Shown: one piece after another, positions 23,201 to 34,598 of the stretch
How the letters are laid out: every line of letters starts with the position of its first letter
Position numbering within the stretch: position 1 is the first letter of the stretch
NCBI GenBank assembly: GCA_025890175.1
Contig: JANPYM010000001.1
Location: 1,019,187 to 1,083,186, forward strand
Source of the DNA: Ciborinia camelliae
Lineage: Eukaryota; Ascomycota; Leotiomycetes; Helotiales; Sclerotiniaceae
Direction: 5' to 3'
Length of the DNA: 64,000 bases
Made by a program: the position numbers and the translations under genes
Notes under the pieces: model-generated
Seen by the model: only the letters and a program-made list of their open reading frames with translations
The model's database searches: none
What the model was told of the DNA's origin: nothing

Positions 23201-26200
23201 AAGCTTGCCACGAGATCCTTGACAAGCTTCTCTCTAAGCTCTTTGTCACCCTGTTCATAAACAAGACTCAAGCCTCGAGAAGCAGTCTCTTGTACAATTT
23301 CCTCACGTGCCGAGAGTAACCCCATGAACGCAGCTTGACACTCTCGTAATCTTGCTTGAATCTGCTCCAAGTGTCCACTGTATTGGATCAAACAGAAAAG
23401 CCAGATACCAGATGCCTTTTTGAGCGATGGCTTCGTGGTTTTGCAATCCTGTAAAAGCTTCTCAAGGATGCTTTGGAAAGCATGCGATCGTTTTGGACAT
23501 CCAACATATTTGGCATCAACGTCTAGGCCAATCTGTAAGATATCTGAGTCCCAGCAAGCACCAACGCAACTGAGAGCTTCACCAATAGTGAAGTGGATTT
23601 CAGGCTGTTTCAATTCGTATAAGTCATAAAGACCTTTAATGATAACATGGAGCGGACCCTCTTCTGTGGGGGTTGCAGGTTCGTCAAAGATGATAGAGAG
23701 CCGCCCCAGAGTTAACATCGCTTTTTCATTACCCTTCTTAGCCTCAGTGAGGAGTAGCTTAATAAGCCCGTCAATCTTGAGCGATGACTTTTCCACGATA
23801 TTGGTGGTCAAGACTCCCGAGGCACTCGTCTGATCAATAGCATTCAACACGGCCTCTCTTGTTGATGAATCCTTGACCCCTTCGATTATAGAGAGAAATT
23901 GTGCTAGGACTTCTCCAACAATGTCCTCTTTGACAAAGCTACTATGACCATAATAAGATGCCCTACTCAACACATAGCCAAGTGCAACAATCGATCCGTG
24001 TACCTTATTTGCATCAGCACCTACAGCCGCTGACCAAGGTTTCACGTCGGTCATAAGTGTTTCTATGAGCATCTTGAGAGACCCCTCGTCTCTATCTGGA
24101 TGAGCTGCAAGAATACCGATAGCCCGAGCTGCAAGGAATCGAGTTGCAACATTGTTAGATCTAATGCACGGTAGAAGCTCAATAGCCCTGTCTGCAAGTC
24201 GGCTAATAACTGCCCTTGGCGTAATTGAAGCGATTTCTACGAAGCACTTGCCGCACTCCCTTAATCCATTTCCATCATTGCGCAGCATACCCTCAAAACT
24301 CGCTGACAGATAGGTGTGTAGTGCATCCTGGTCGACAGTCATGATATAGTCTTTCATGGCTTTTCTTGAATCTTTGTCAGAGCGAAAAAGCACGTCTAGT
24401 TGACGTTCCCAGTCGGCATCGATTCCAAGAGGCGTGTCGGTCTTTTCCAAAGCACGTAGCAATAGTATCCTCCTGCTATAATTTATAGCTGCTGGGAAAG
24501 CATTGATCCTCGCCCCAGAGAAATTCCCAAACACAGATACGCTATCAACTTCCATCCCAGTCTTCATAGCATTTGCAACATTAGAGTTCTCAACTAAGGC
24601 CTGGGCACCAAAGAAAATTTTGACCATCTCGCTCCATTCAGGGAGTGGACATTCGACCGAAGCGCCGGTAGAGTTAAGGAGTCGGTACCAGTATGGATCC
24701 TAGATAGGCTTAGCTTGAATTCTAAATACAGAGTATCTAATAGTCCGGATTGCAGTCCAAATTCGAACGCTGTCAATGTTCGAAAAGCTGTAAATTCTTG
24801 AGAATGGCTTGATAATTTGAATGCATTCAATAGACTCGATAAGTTCGGCATTTGAAATGGATTTGAGAGTCAAGAATCTCCTAAGGCCGGAGTGTTGGGG
24901 GGACAGTTGGAAATTCTGTATAGATATTAATAAGGATATTACTTACCAAACCTTTTGTGCCTTCCTCTATGACATCGCTACGCTCATCAGTGCGTGCACC
25001 TAGTGCGAGAATATCTATCCAACGAGCCACAATATCACTGTACTCTAAGCATCGGTTTGCCCAGCGAACGGTTGCAAAACGAGCACTTCTTACGATATCG
25101 CCACCTTCCTTAAGTGTCATATATTTGAGAAGCAACAATCTGAGTTCCCCTCGGAGATTCGAAGATAGGGGTGCTTTGAAAGCACTCAATAAACTCGCCA
25201 ATGCTCCTTCTATGCTCACAAAGATATCATCAGGCGACCCTTCCTCTGTCAGTGATCGAAATAGCCAACGAATCAGGGAGAGATTCTCTTCAACTACAAT
25301 AGATGGTGTAGTCGTCGCAAGTGAACCGAGTGTCTCATAAGCTAAAGCACGTAAAGAAGCAGCGTCCGAGGATCTCTCATAAGGTACTGGCCAGCCTTGA
25401 TCCTCTACATAAGTTCTCAAAAGTCCAACAAGCTGTGGGGCAACCTGACTTAGATCATGGACTGATCCCATGCGAGATACCCAATTCATGTAATTGAACA
25501 ATGCATTTCGGAATTTAATAGTCTCTAAACCTGGCGCCGGAAGATTGGTATTGTCATCAGGCTGAATCCCATCTTGCACGATTTTGACAATGTCTGTAGG
25601 AAAAGTAGTTGATATAGCAGACTTTGTTAAGAGTACAAGCACCCTCGTCTTTAATGCAGGTCTGATAGTGAAATAGATTCCTAGCAAATTGCGTACGATT
25701 TCAGGATCTTCCAACGAAACGCTTGAACGCTTCACTAACTCGTCACCAATGCTCGAAATCCGAGAGTTAGTGTCGGCAGACGCGAATAACGCAGGCAAGA
25801 ATCGTTCATCGTCAGTAAAACTTCCACTGGCTAGAAAATTTAGAGCTGTGATTTTTGTTTGTGTGAGATTCAATCCTTCATTTGAGCTTGGGTCCCATGC
25901 TTCTTGCTTTCCATTGAGAGTTAAGAATTCGTATTCCTTAACGGTAAGTCCTGGGCACGTCACTCCTGATGGCGCTGCACGTAAAATTGATAGTAGGACA
26001 AGCTTTCCAAACCATGATGCTATGAACTTTGCGTCTTCTTGGTGTTCATCGAGACCAAGCTGGTGCCTCAGTTCTGTATCTTCTTTACTCCCACGAGAAG
26101 GTACTTTAAGCTGCGGTAACAGACGAAGAAACAGATTAAATATGGTAGCACAAGTTGGCTTCTCAGCATCTTCAGCCAACCCATGTATTAGTGTAGGTAT

Positions 26201-26726
26201 TAAATTCATTTGCTCCTAGATAAGAATTAGATGGGACATTCTGCAGACATTTCATAGATTGGTATGCACCTTAGAGGACAGCTTGCCCACGCTTTGTTGG
26301 ATGAACATAAGGTCAAAATGCCGTAACATTGATGACTCTGGATGTTCTTTGTATTGTTTTAGAAGAGCTGCCACGGGCAAGACAATATCTCTAAGAAAGT
26401 GATAAGTAAATAATCAAGAGTATTGAGCAAGAACCACCAACTTGTTGCCAGCAAGGCGGATTTTGATATGTTGACATGTTGAGATAACCTATGATCACCA
26501 AATCAGCGAATATTCTCACTCAAGACTTCGCATTCAGAGTAAAAGTACGAGTCTGTGGATGGCCGACCTTATTTCGCACACTTTGGTGGTCGCTAGCAAG
26601 TTTGAGGAGGAGGGGTGGCAAATAAGGCTTTAAGATTGACTCGAGTTTATCATCTTTGGCCAAAGCAATGCGCATTTCAACTTTGCCCACGAGCTCCAGC
26701 TCTCTGGCTTCTGTTGATGTAGCCAT
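20237..26726 (-). CDS. ECM29: Proteasome adaptor/scaffold protein Ecm29
   Basis: Eight exons: 26726-26568, 26488-26442, 26390-26270, 26215-24947, 24699-22994, 22895-22530, 22207-21435 and 21348-20237, giving 1850 aa, close to the usual size of about 1,870. All junctions are GT-AG and all phases close. The N-terminus has KLESILKPYLPPLLLKLASD and then STCQHIKIRL, characteristic of Ecm29; the rest is HEAT/ARM-type helical repeats (KLYRYRFDPNPNVQRSM, ADLVQGRDFEKYEKYL, LPFVFFAKHDFDNATKKQFE). Ecm29 holds the 20S core and 19S cap of the proteasome together and acts in assembly quality control and stress. The fourth intron (247 nt) is longer than the rest. A 12-bp in-frame duplication occurs at 22831-22854. 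PUP3, a core subunit gene, lies 12 kb away. Confidence 0.96.
22831..22854. repeat. 12-bp perfect tandem duplication inside ECM29 exon 6
   Basis: Two adjacent copies of GGTACAATTTTG (plus strand) encode a doubled KLYP-type tetrapeptide just before the conserved YRYRFDPNP segment. Length is a multiple of three, so the frame is preserved. Confidence 0.95.
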
Positions 26727-27995
26727 CCTGATAAAGCTAAACGGATGGTTGTCTTATGTTTTTCACTTCACAAAGTTAGAAGAAGTTTGAATATATGTAA
26801 GAATTCAACAATTCTTAGGGTTATTGTGTGGCAAAATAGTAAGCAAATATGATTTACATTATCTTGAAATGAGTGAAACGTTTTGAGATTACGAATTTGT
26901 TCGCGCCTTCCAACTCTTGCGCGTGTCATATATCTGCCTGGAGCGGCCACTTCTCGATCTTCCACGCCGATGAAAGCTGATCACGTGTAAACCTTAATAA
27001 TGGAACTAGCTATCGCCTGCTATATAAGGCCACAAAATTAAGCTTACAATTGGAATTTACCTACCTATGGCTGGCCTATGGACAGGTTAGAACCTGCAGG
27101 TGGCATGGCGACCTCGAGAGATGTAGCTCACCGGGACGCACATACATGGTATCACGCCACGAGCAATGGAATGGTGCTTGCCGCAATTTACAGCCGGAGG
27201 GAACCACAGTCTACGTGATTTCTACAGATTATCTAAAATTCTCCCCTCAAGATATTTCCTTGTGGATCCAAATGTGAGGAACATTTCTAGGCCTCTTTCC
27301 CCAAATACACCCTTTCTCTCTTTTAAAATCATCAAGAGACAATATGTGATGTCTATCCCTGGTCCTTCTCTAAGGGCGTTGATGCTGAGACAAATATGTG
27401 ACTCCTCATATGGCTATCTATTGGGATGAAATTTACAACCGCTTCAGCCATTCCCTTTCTTCCCCATTATCTCAGGATTTTCAGCTCATGAGTTACATTT
27501 TCTTTTCTTGCTTGATGCTGCAGTCTGTATTCTTTCTTGCAATTGAAACGACAGATGGGCCTACGATATAATTGGAAACTAGAGTCAACAGAATATTAGA
27601 AGTAAAAAGAAGACAGCATATTTTTGCAAGTGGTGGGAGTTTGGGTTATCCAGTGGGTGGAGTTTGACATTTGAAGTTTGAAGAGATCAGTATGTGCTTC
27701 TAAGATGTTAATATCGTTTTCTTTCTTTCCCTCTAACAACTCTGAGGATTAACAAGAGACAAACCACCACGTTCCACTATGTCTCCCTCTCCACCCCTCT
27801 AATCCCTCCCCCGCTCTCTCGATGACACAGGCACAATGCTAGGCGTCTGCATTGTCGGTTTTAGCATATTTTCTATTCTCTTATCACCACTATAGTTACT
27901 AGCATAAAATGCGCTGGACGTGATAAAAAGAAGTGGCGAGAGACACAGAGAAGGGTTATTGTGGGGGATGTTAGGATGGTAGTATGATTATATAT
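26727..27995. other. Intergenic region upstream of ECM29
   Basis: AT-rich. Two overlapping short plus-strand frames around 27050-27430 have no recognisable features. No gene is supported. Confidence 0.5.
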
Positions 27996-28485
27996 AGGGA
28001 GAGAGGGAAGAGAGGGGAAAAAGAGGAGAGAGGGGAGAAAGGGGAGAGAAAGGAGAAAAGAGAAAAAGGGGAGAGAAGAGAAAGAGGGAAAAAAGAGAAA
28101 AGAAGGGAGAGAGGGGAAAGAGGGAAAAGAAAGGAAAGAGAGAAAAAAGGGAAAAAAAAGAAAAAAAAGAAGAAAGGGAAAAAAGGAAAAAGAAAAAAAA
28201 AAAAAAAAAAAGAAAGGGGAAAAAGGGAGAGAGGGAAAAAAAGGAGAGAGGGGAGAGAGGGGGAAAGAGAGGAGAGAGGGGAGAGAGGGGAGAGAGGGGG
28301 AGAAAGGGGGAGAGAGGGGGAGAGAGGGGAGAGAGGGGAGAGAGGGGGAGAGAGGGAGAGAGGGGAGAGAGGGGGAGAGAGGGGAGAGAGGGGAGAGAGG
28401 GGAGAGAGGGGAGAGAGGGGGAGAGAGGGGAGAGAGGGGGAGAGAGGGGGAGAGAGGGGAGAGAGGGGAGAGAGGGGAGAGAGAG
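27996..28485 (+). repeat. 490-nt uninterrupted polypurine tract with GGGGAGAGA-type minisatellite
   Basis: From 27996 to 28485 the plus strand has only A and G. The left half is irregular (GAAAAAGGG-like, with an A-rich core at about 28190-28211). The right half (about 28250-28485) is built of near-identical GGGGAGAGA and GGGGGAGAGA units. Long Ser/Pro/Leu and Glu/Arg/Gly frames opened here are artefacts of the composition. Confidence 0.97.
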
Positions 28486-30121
28486 TAGCGTGGAGGCTAA
28501 TAGTAGAATGTGGCCGCCTAGGGACGCAAGAGATGTAGATGGTGGAGGGGTGAGGATGGGAGTGATGGCGGAGAAGATGGAAAAATGGAAAAGACAACAG
28601 GAATCAGATAAGGACAGGATGTGAATAACAATTATAATGATGAAATCCAGAATGTACAATTTAACCCCCCATCAAAAAGAAGCTTTAATTAATCCCAAGA
28701 AAAGTAAAACACCATTCACTACCAAAGATCCCGAAGTTACACCAACGATACAAAGCCGAGGGAGAATAACTCTACACACCAGAGGGACTGAAGACACATC
28801 ACATCTCACCTGTCAAAACAGACAAGTAGATAATCATGATATTATTTCAACGTCCCTATAACCTACGCTTTATCACCATCAACCAACAAAACCCCAAGGA
28901 AGTAAAGAAACCAGAAGACGTGTGTGATATATATATATATATATATATATAGGTATATATACATCCGAAAGTCATAGCACATGATAGCACTAGCCGACAT
29001 GCAGACACGCTTCCCGTCTCAACCAGCTTCGACTTCAGTATAGGGACTCACCTCATCCTCTGCATGATACTGTAGATACAACAAGTCCAAGACAATTCGG
29101 GATCCAACTAACGTTACCTTCCATCATCATCTCACCCACAACATTCTCACTCAAATACTGAAGTACCTATCTAACCTCCCTTCCCCCCTTCTCTCCTAAA
29201 AGCATACAAGATGCTCACTTTCTCCCATAATAGGAAGAAAAAGAAAAAGCCACCAGAAAAAGAAATCGAGATACCGAGCTGCACCCACTCACCAGAATAG
29301 TAGGAAAGGACAGTCGGTGACTACATCAAATCATGAGAAGTGAAATAAGATGAGGATTTAGTAAGGATAGGTACTGTCAATACATTGAGAAGTATATTGA
29401 AGATAATACCTACCACACCATAAAATATCCTCTTCACTTAGAAATACCACTCATCACCTCACCTCATCAGATCACAAATCACATTCATATTCACAAAGCT
29501 TTCCTTACCAAGGCTATTTATTCAAACACCAGTTCCGGCCATGCGATTGCATTTTATTGAGACAGGAAGAAGATATTGTTAAGTGAGTACGTTAGGCTAT
29601 TTCGCTATGACAACATTGGGATGTAAGAAATCCGAGGGATATCTAGACCAGAAAAGCATGCCACCACAGTACGTAATCCCCCAATTGTAAAACGTCCGGG
29701 AACGATTATAAAATGGGAGATCCATTGTGCTGCTGTGGAGACACTGTGTGTTCTGAGGGGAAATATGCATTCTGTCGAGCAGAGACTTGTGCGTTTGGAT
29801 CTTAGAAACCTTCTCCTTTGAAAAGAGGAGAAAAGGCAACCTTGTGTTAAAAGACAAGTAACTGACGTGGGAATGACCGCAAGGAAACATCGCAATCAGA
29901 AAGGAAAAACATTGATCATCAGGATTCACAAAATCTTGGTGCCTTTGACAAATCGCAAGTATTTGCAAATATGCACCTAATTCTGCTTTTCATATCAACT
30001 CCCATCCCCTAGCCATCATGCTGCAATCACTCCGCCGGCAAGCCAGGTATATTCCAGCCACTCCAGAAGATGAACAACATTAAAGAACGAAGACGAAGAG
30101 ATTCCGAAACAGTTAAGAGAT
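28486..30121. other. Intergenic region between the purine tract and the 14-3-3 gene
   Basis: Contains an (AT)n run at 28927-28951 and the 3' flank of the 14-3-3 gene. The minus-strand frames at 29597-29968 lack any domain and are probably 3' UTR sequence. Confidence 0.5.
28927..28951. repeat. (AT)n microsatellite
   Basis: About 12 uninterrupted AT dinucleotides in non-coding DNA. Confidence 0.9.
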
Positions 30122-31437
30122 CTAAGATTCAGGTGCAGGTGCGGCTTCGGTAGCTGGCTCGTCTGCCTTGGTCTCGGGCTCAACTGCCTTCTCAGCCTCC
30201 TTTGGTGCATCACCAGCAGCGGCGGCCTCAGGTTCACCGTTATCGGATGAAGTCCAGAGGGTCAAGTTGTCTCGGAGGAGTTGCATGATAAGGGTGCTGT
30301 CGCGGTAAGACTCCTCGGAAAGGGAATCAAGCTCGGCGATAGCATCGTCGAAAGCTTGCTTGGCAAGATGGCATGCACGGTCTGGGGAGTTCAAGATCTC
30401 ATAGTAGAAGACGGAGAAGTTGAGGGCCAAACCAAGACGGATTGGGTGAGTGGGGGTGAGCTCAGTTTGTGCGACATCGGTAGCGTTCTATTGTATGATT
30501 AGACAATTGAATTCATTAAAATGAGGTCGGAATGATATATACCTTGTAAGCCTCGTGAGCAGCGGTGGCAGCAACCTTGCGCTTCTCACCAGAGGCAAAC
30601 TCAGCCAAATAACGGTGGTAATCACCCTTCCTATAGTAATCATCAGCCAAAGCCCAGGAAGCCGTCTGACCCGGCGCAAAGTTTTGTGAAGCGATAAGAC
30701 TTACATCTTGTGATAGAAGACCTTTGATTCTCCAGACTCAGCCTTTGGGATCAAGGATTCATCCAAGACGTCGAGGACATCTTGGCAGACCTTCTCCAAC
30801 TCCGTCTCGATCTTTTGACGGTAATCACGGATGGTGGAAACGTGCTTATCGGTACCCTTGGACTCCTCTTTCTGTTCGATCGAGGAGATGATGCGCCAAG
30901 AAGCACGTCTGGTGCCGACAACGTTCTTGTAGGCGACAGATAAGAGGTTTCGCTCGTCAACGGTGAGTTCCCCGCCCAACTGCATCACGCGCCATCAGTA
31001 TTTCTATCGCACCGCAATCTGCAACGAATATCAAATAAATTCGAGGGTCGCATACCTTGGCCACCTCCTTCATGTATGTAACCATCTCATCGTAGCGCTC
31101 AGCCTGCTCGCAGAGCCTAGCAAGGAAAGTCTTGCTGTAGGGCTGTCGTTAGTACCACGTAGGTGGGTAAAGGAGTTTGGGAGCCGCATGGAAACCATGG
31201 AAACAGATCGAATCATACCTTTCACGCTGTAATTATCAAAGGATTAGTAAAAGTCCAACAAGAGTAAATAACAAGAGTAAACAAACAGAGCAACAACAGA
31301 TATGCTGTTGATGGCAGTTGAGTAGGATGGGATATTGACCGACTATGGAGGGGAAACAAAATAAAGGGAAAAGGGAAATTAAATCATAGCCACGGTAAGA
31401 GTAAAGTGAACAGAGTTGAACTTACTTCTGTAGTCAT
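30122..31437 (-). CDS. artA: 14-3-3 protein
   Basis: Six exons: 31437-31426, 31226-31219, 31134-31056, 30979-30705, 30630-30543 and 30487-30122, giving 275 aa with all phases closing. The spliced N-terminus [20 protein letters not shown] is the standard ascomycete 14-3-3 start and requires the 8-nt second exon. Signature segments include [13 protein letters not shown], the phosphopeptide-binding stretch with YHRYLAEF, and [16 protein letters not shown]; the C-terminus is an Ala/Glu/Pro-rich tail. 14-3-3 proteins are cytosolic dimers that bind phosphoserine motifs in signalling, polarity and metabolic enzymes. The first intron (199 nt, right after codon 4) is longer than the others. The symbol follows the Aspergillus name; the yeast equivalents are BMH1/BMH2. 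Confidence 0.97.
31219..31226 (-). other. 8-nt microexon of the 14-3-3 gene
   Basis: CGTGAAAG is flanked by TTACAG and GTATGA. It encodes Arg-Glu and two bases of Ser, and is needed to join codon 4 to the [10 protein letters not shown] exon in frame. The downstream intron has a TACTAAC branch sequence. Confidence 0.88.
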
Positions 31438-34400
31438 ATTTTCTGATGTTTGAAGAGTTTGATTTTATTGTAGAGAGAATTAAATGTAGATAGAGTGGGA
31501 ATGGTTAGATGGAAAGAAGGTTTCGTAGTTGGGGTTGGTGGTGGTTTATTAGAGAAAGATGGGAAGTTTGCAAGTGCAAGAGATGGGTATTAAGTGCGTG
31601 GGAAGAGGAGATCAATCATGGATCTGGTGTGAAGGTAATAATGGAGAAACCAACGCTAGTTCTGATTGATTCAATAACCGAGTGGTCAATATTGTGTTTG
31701 GGACGATACTTTGGGTAGAGGTTTGAATGCCCAGGTGAATAAACACCAGTACTTTTTTGATAAAAGGGAAGAAAATATATTGGGAAATTATTAAAATAAA
31801 ATAAAATGATATCAATATAATTCAATTCCTGGAGAGAGTGAATGTAGGTAGACAAGGCTGGGTATAGGAAAATATTTGATCTAATTGAGTACAGTACAAG
31901 AAGAACCTCCAGTAGCAAGTAGGCAGCCTATCTGTATCAAAATTGGACTATCAATATGTATCATGAATCATGATTGATCATACAAACTAGGGAGTACAAA
32001 GGATATGTGGTGTGGCTATATCAACTAACGGATCTTTCCCTAGTAGTGCTCTGTAGGTATAGGTACCTACCAAATCTTTAGAAGACTTCCAGAACCTTTG
32101 AAAAGAGAAGAATGATATATCCATCTACTAGGTAGCTACCAATCTAGTAATAATAGCTAATAAGTCAAGTCAACGTACCTAATAATTTTAAGCAAACCAA
32201 TATATAATCATTATTTCATTGGTCTTGGTTGAATGAGGGGTTCAAGTATCTTTCTATCTATGGCCTCATCTTACATCTCACATCCTATCAAAATAAGAAC
32301 ATTATTGGTGAGTTGTTTGTTGTACAATGATGGATGAGTCAAATCTCGTTGTATTGAGACCTTTCTTGTTTTTACTCCTTTAAAGTTTACAGTTTACAAA
32401 TACCAAAATGAATGCCATTTTGTACCAGACATTCTTTTTGTACAGAATATGAAGAGATTCTCAACAAAGGGAAAGATGAAAGTTAGTTCTGGCCTCAACT
32501 CTGCAATTCTGAATAAAGTCAAGAGTTCCATTAAAAAGGGTACAGTAGTGGATTCCCTTATAACAGCTGGAGAACCAACTGTTACATACCTACCAATGAC
32601 CTCAAAGGTAGTACCATACCTGTAGGTAAGGTATGCAGCATTGTTCTTGTCTGAGTTATAGACCCAGAAGAGATTTCACCTTTATTATTTAGTAATTATA
32701 GAGCTTTTTACTCATAATTGTCTTATTAGCTGAAGGCTGTCGTTGATCCATTGCAATCTAGGAAGTCTAGGAAGTCTGGCAAGTCTAGTCTAGGTAGGGA
32801 AGTGAAAGAAGAATATCTGATAATATAGCTGGACTCTGGACTCTGGAGGTTTGAGGAACTATCAAGGGTTCATGTGACATGTCTCAAGTTTATTTCCTAT
32901 ATACGGAGTATTTTAGGTGAAGAACAGGTTTAAGTCCATCTTCTATTTCAAGAATGACAAAGCCCCAGCTCATTCAAACCCCAAGCATTCGAAATTTCCG
33001 ATGAAATACAGTAAATATCGAGCAGCCATGGGCTCAAGAGTCAAAAGTCAAGAGTCAAGTTATCTTCCGTAAAATTCAACATATCTGTGGCAGCGTGGAA
33101 GCATCTTCTGAAATCTAAATATGGTAACAAACGTACCTAGTAGCTTCTCGGAGTGGTGGGGAAAGTGTGATTACAGTAGAACTCTTGTAAGGAGAGCTGG
33201 CGGTATTATTATTATCAAATTTGTTCGATCAAGGTAGCAGTTAAAATGCCAGCGCCTACGTTTTTCCGTCCCCTTATTGATGACAGAATAATGAGTGATG
33301 AACGGTAATCTATCTCTACCTATAGTACTTACCTCTACCTCGTGGTAAGCAAGGATTACATACTGTGGCCAATCGGGAGCCGGTTTCTGTTGATGTTGGA
33401 ATGGAGTGATGGGAAATCTTCATAGTATGATAGAGCCTACCTAGGTCAAGTACCGTACCTACGGAGGTAGGCAGTTGATACTATGACAGCTAGCAGGTCC
33501 CAGAAACAAATGAGGCTGCATACTACTCAAGTACGTACTGTACCATAAACCAAACTTTATGTGAAGAAAAATATGTCGTTAGACCTACGATCAGCTGCCA
33601 TATAGAGGTCGTGTGCAATTATACATCGCCTCTTACGCTTGCCCCTCTGTCTAAGGTTCTAAGTCTAAAGGCTTATTATTATTCTTGGTTGCGAATGGAT
33701 ATCCCTCTTAAAAACAAACATAAGGTTATTATTAAGACAAGACGTTCATCCGGCTTCATGAGATTATGTTAATTCCGTACAGGATCGGATCCCAATCTCA
33801 TCGGCGAATACAATCATTCTCATTCATTCGGAGAATTAAGGTTCGGATGCTGTGTTGATTCTGCGTATAAGAAGGCCCAGGTAGGTTATGACAAACGACG
33901 GCGGGAGGGCAGGCGAGTGTTATCAGATGAAGATACATACCAAGGTACTACTAGGTAATACAGTAATGAATAATAATAGCACAGGATGGATTGTTCAGCA
34001 AACAAACTTCCACTGCTTTCCAGAGGGCGCACGGACCAACCAACCCAATATCGCCCGGGAGGTATCAAATCGGTCAACGTACCTAGCCTAGGTATGATGT
34101 ATTGATGTCCACGGGTAGGATGTATCAACAAGTAATAAGCCTGCAAGCTTTGCAAGCTTGGAAACTTCACTCAACATAGAGTCAAACCATGCTCAGCAGG
34201 TGCTCGGAATGACATTCATTACCCGTTTCACAGAGGCGACTTTAAGTACTTTAATAATTTACTAAGAGAAAAGATAAAAATTCGACGAATCAAATCACAA
34301 ATTTACACATCAAGATTCAAAAGAGCCTTCCCGTAAGGACACTTGTTCAACTTGAGTACTTCCCGTAAATATTAAACAATTGAGTCAAATCTCTTTTTGA

Positions 34401-34598
34401 AAACCCCAAGATTTATTCTTTTGGTCTTCGTAGAAATAGAATTCCTTCTTGTGCGTCCTCTTGTACTCTTTTTTCTTCAGGAGATCTGTTCATAAAATCT
34501 ACTTATTTAGATGAGACAATCAATTTGAACGAAGTGGCTATTATCGCTACAATCATTCTACATACTGCCCCACGTTGCCATCGACATCACATATAGTC
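31438..34598. other. 3.2-kb shared upstream region of 14-3-3 and the Ca2+-ATPase
   Basis: Divergent promoter region, unusually long for this window. It is AT-rich, with several TACCTAGGTA-like palindromes (32050s, 33437-33446, 34080s), short direct repeats of GGAAGTCTA (about 32760-32785) and of AGTCAAGAGTCA (about 33035-33058), and a doubled GCAAGCTT (34143-34158). No coding frame is convincing. Confidence 0.6.

Noticed and set aside
27984..28659. Overlapping long frames rich in Ser/Pro/Leu (minus) and Glu/Arg/Gly/Lys (plus)
   Set aside because: They are produced by the 490-nt purine tract, which has no stops in several frames. There are no domains or start context.
29597..29968. Minus-strand frames of 96-123 codons downstream of 14-3-3
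   Set aside because: No motif and overlapping frames. They lie in the probable 3' UTR.
34143..34158. Doubled GCAAGCTT as a transposon terminal repeat
   Set aside because: It is too short, has no flanking duplication and no element body was recognised.
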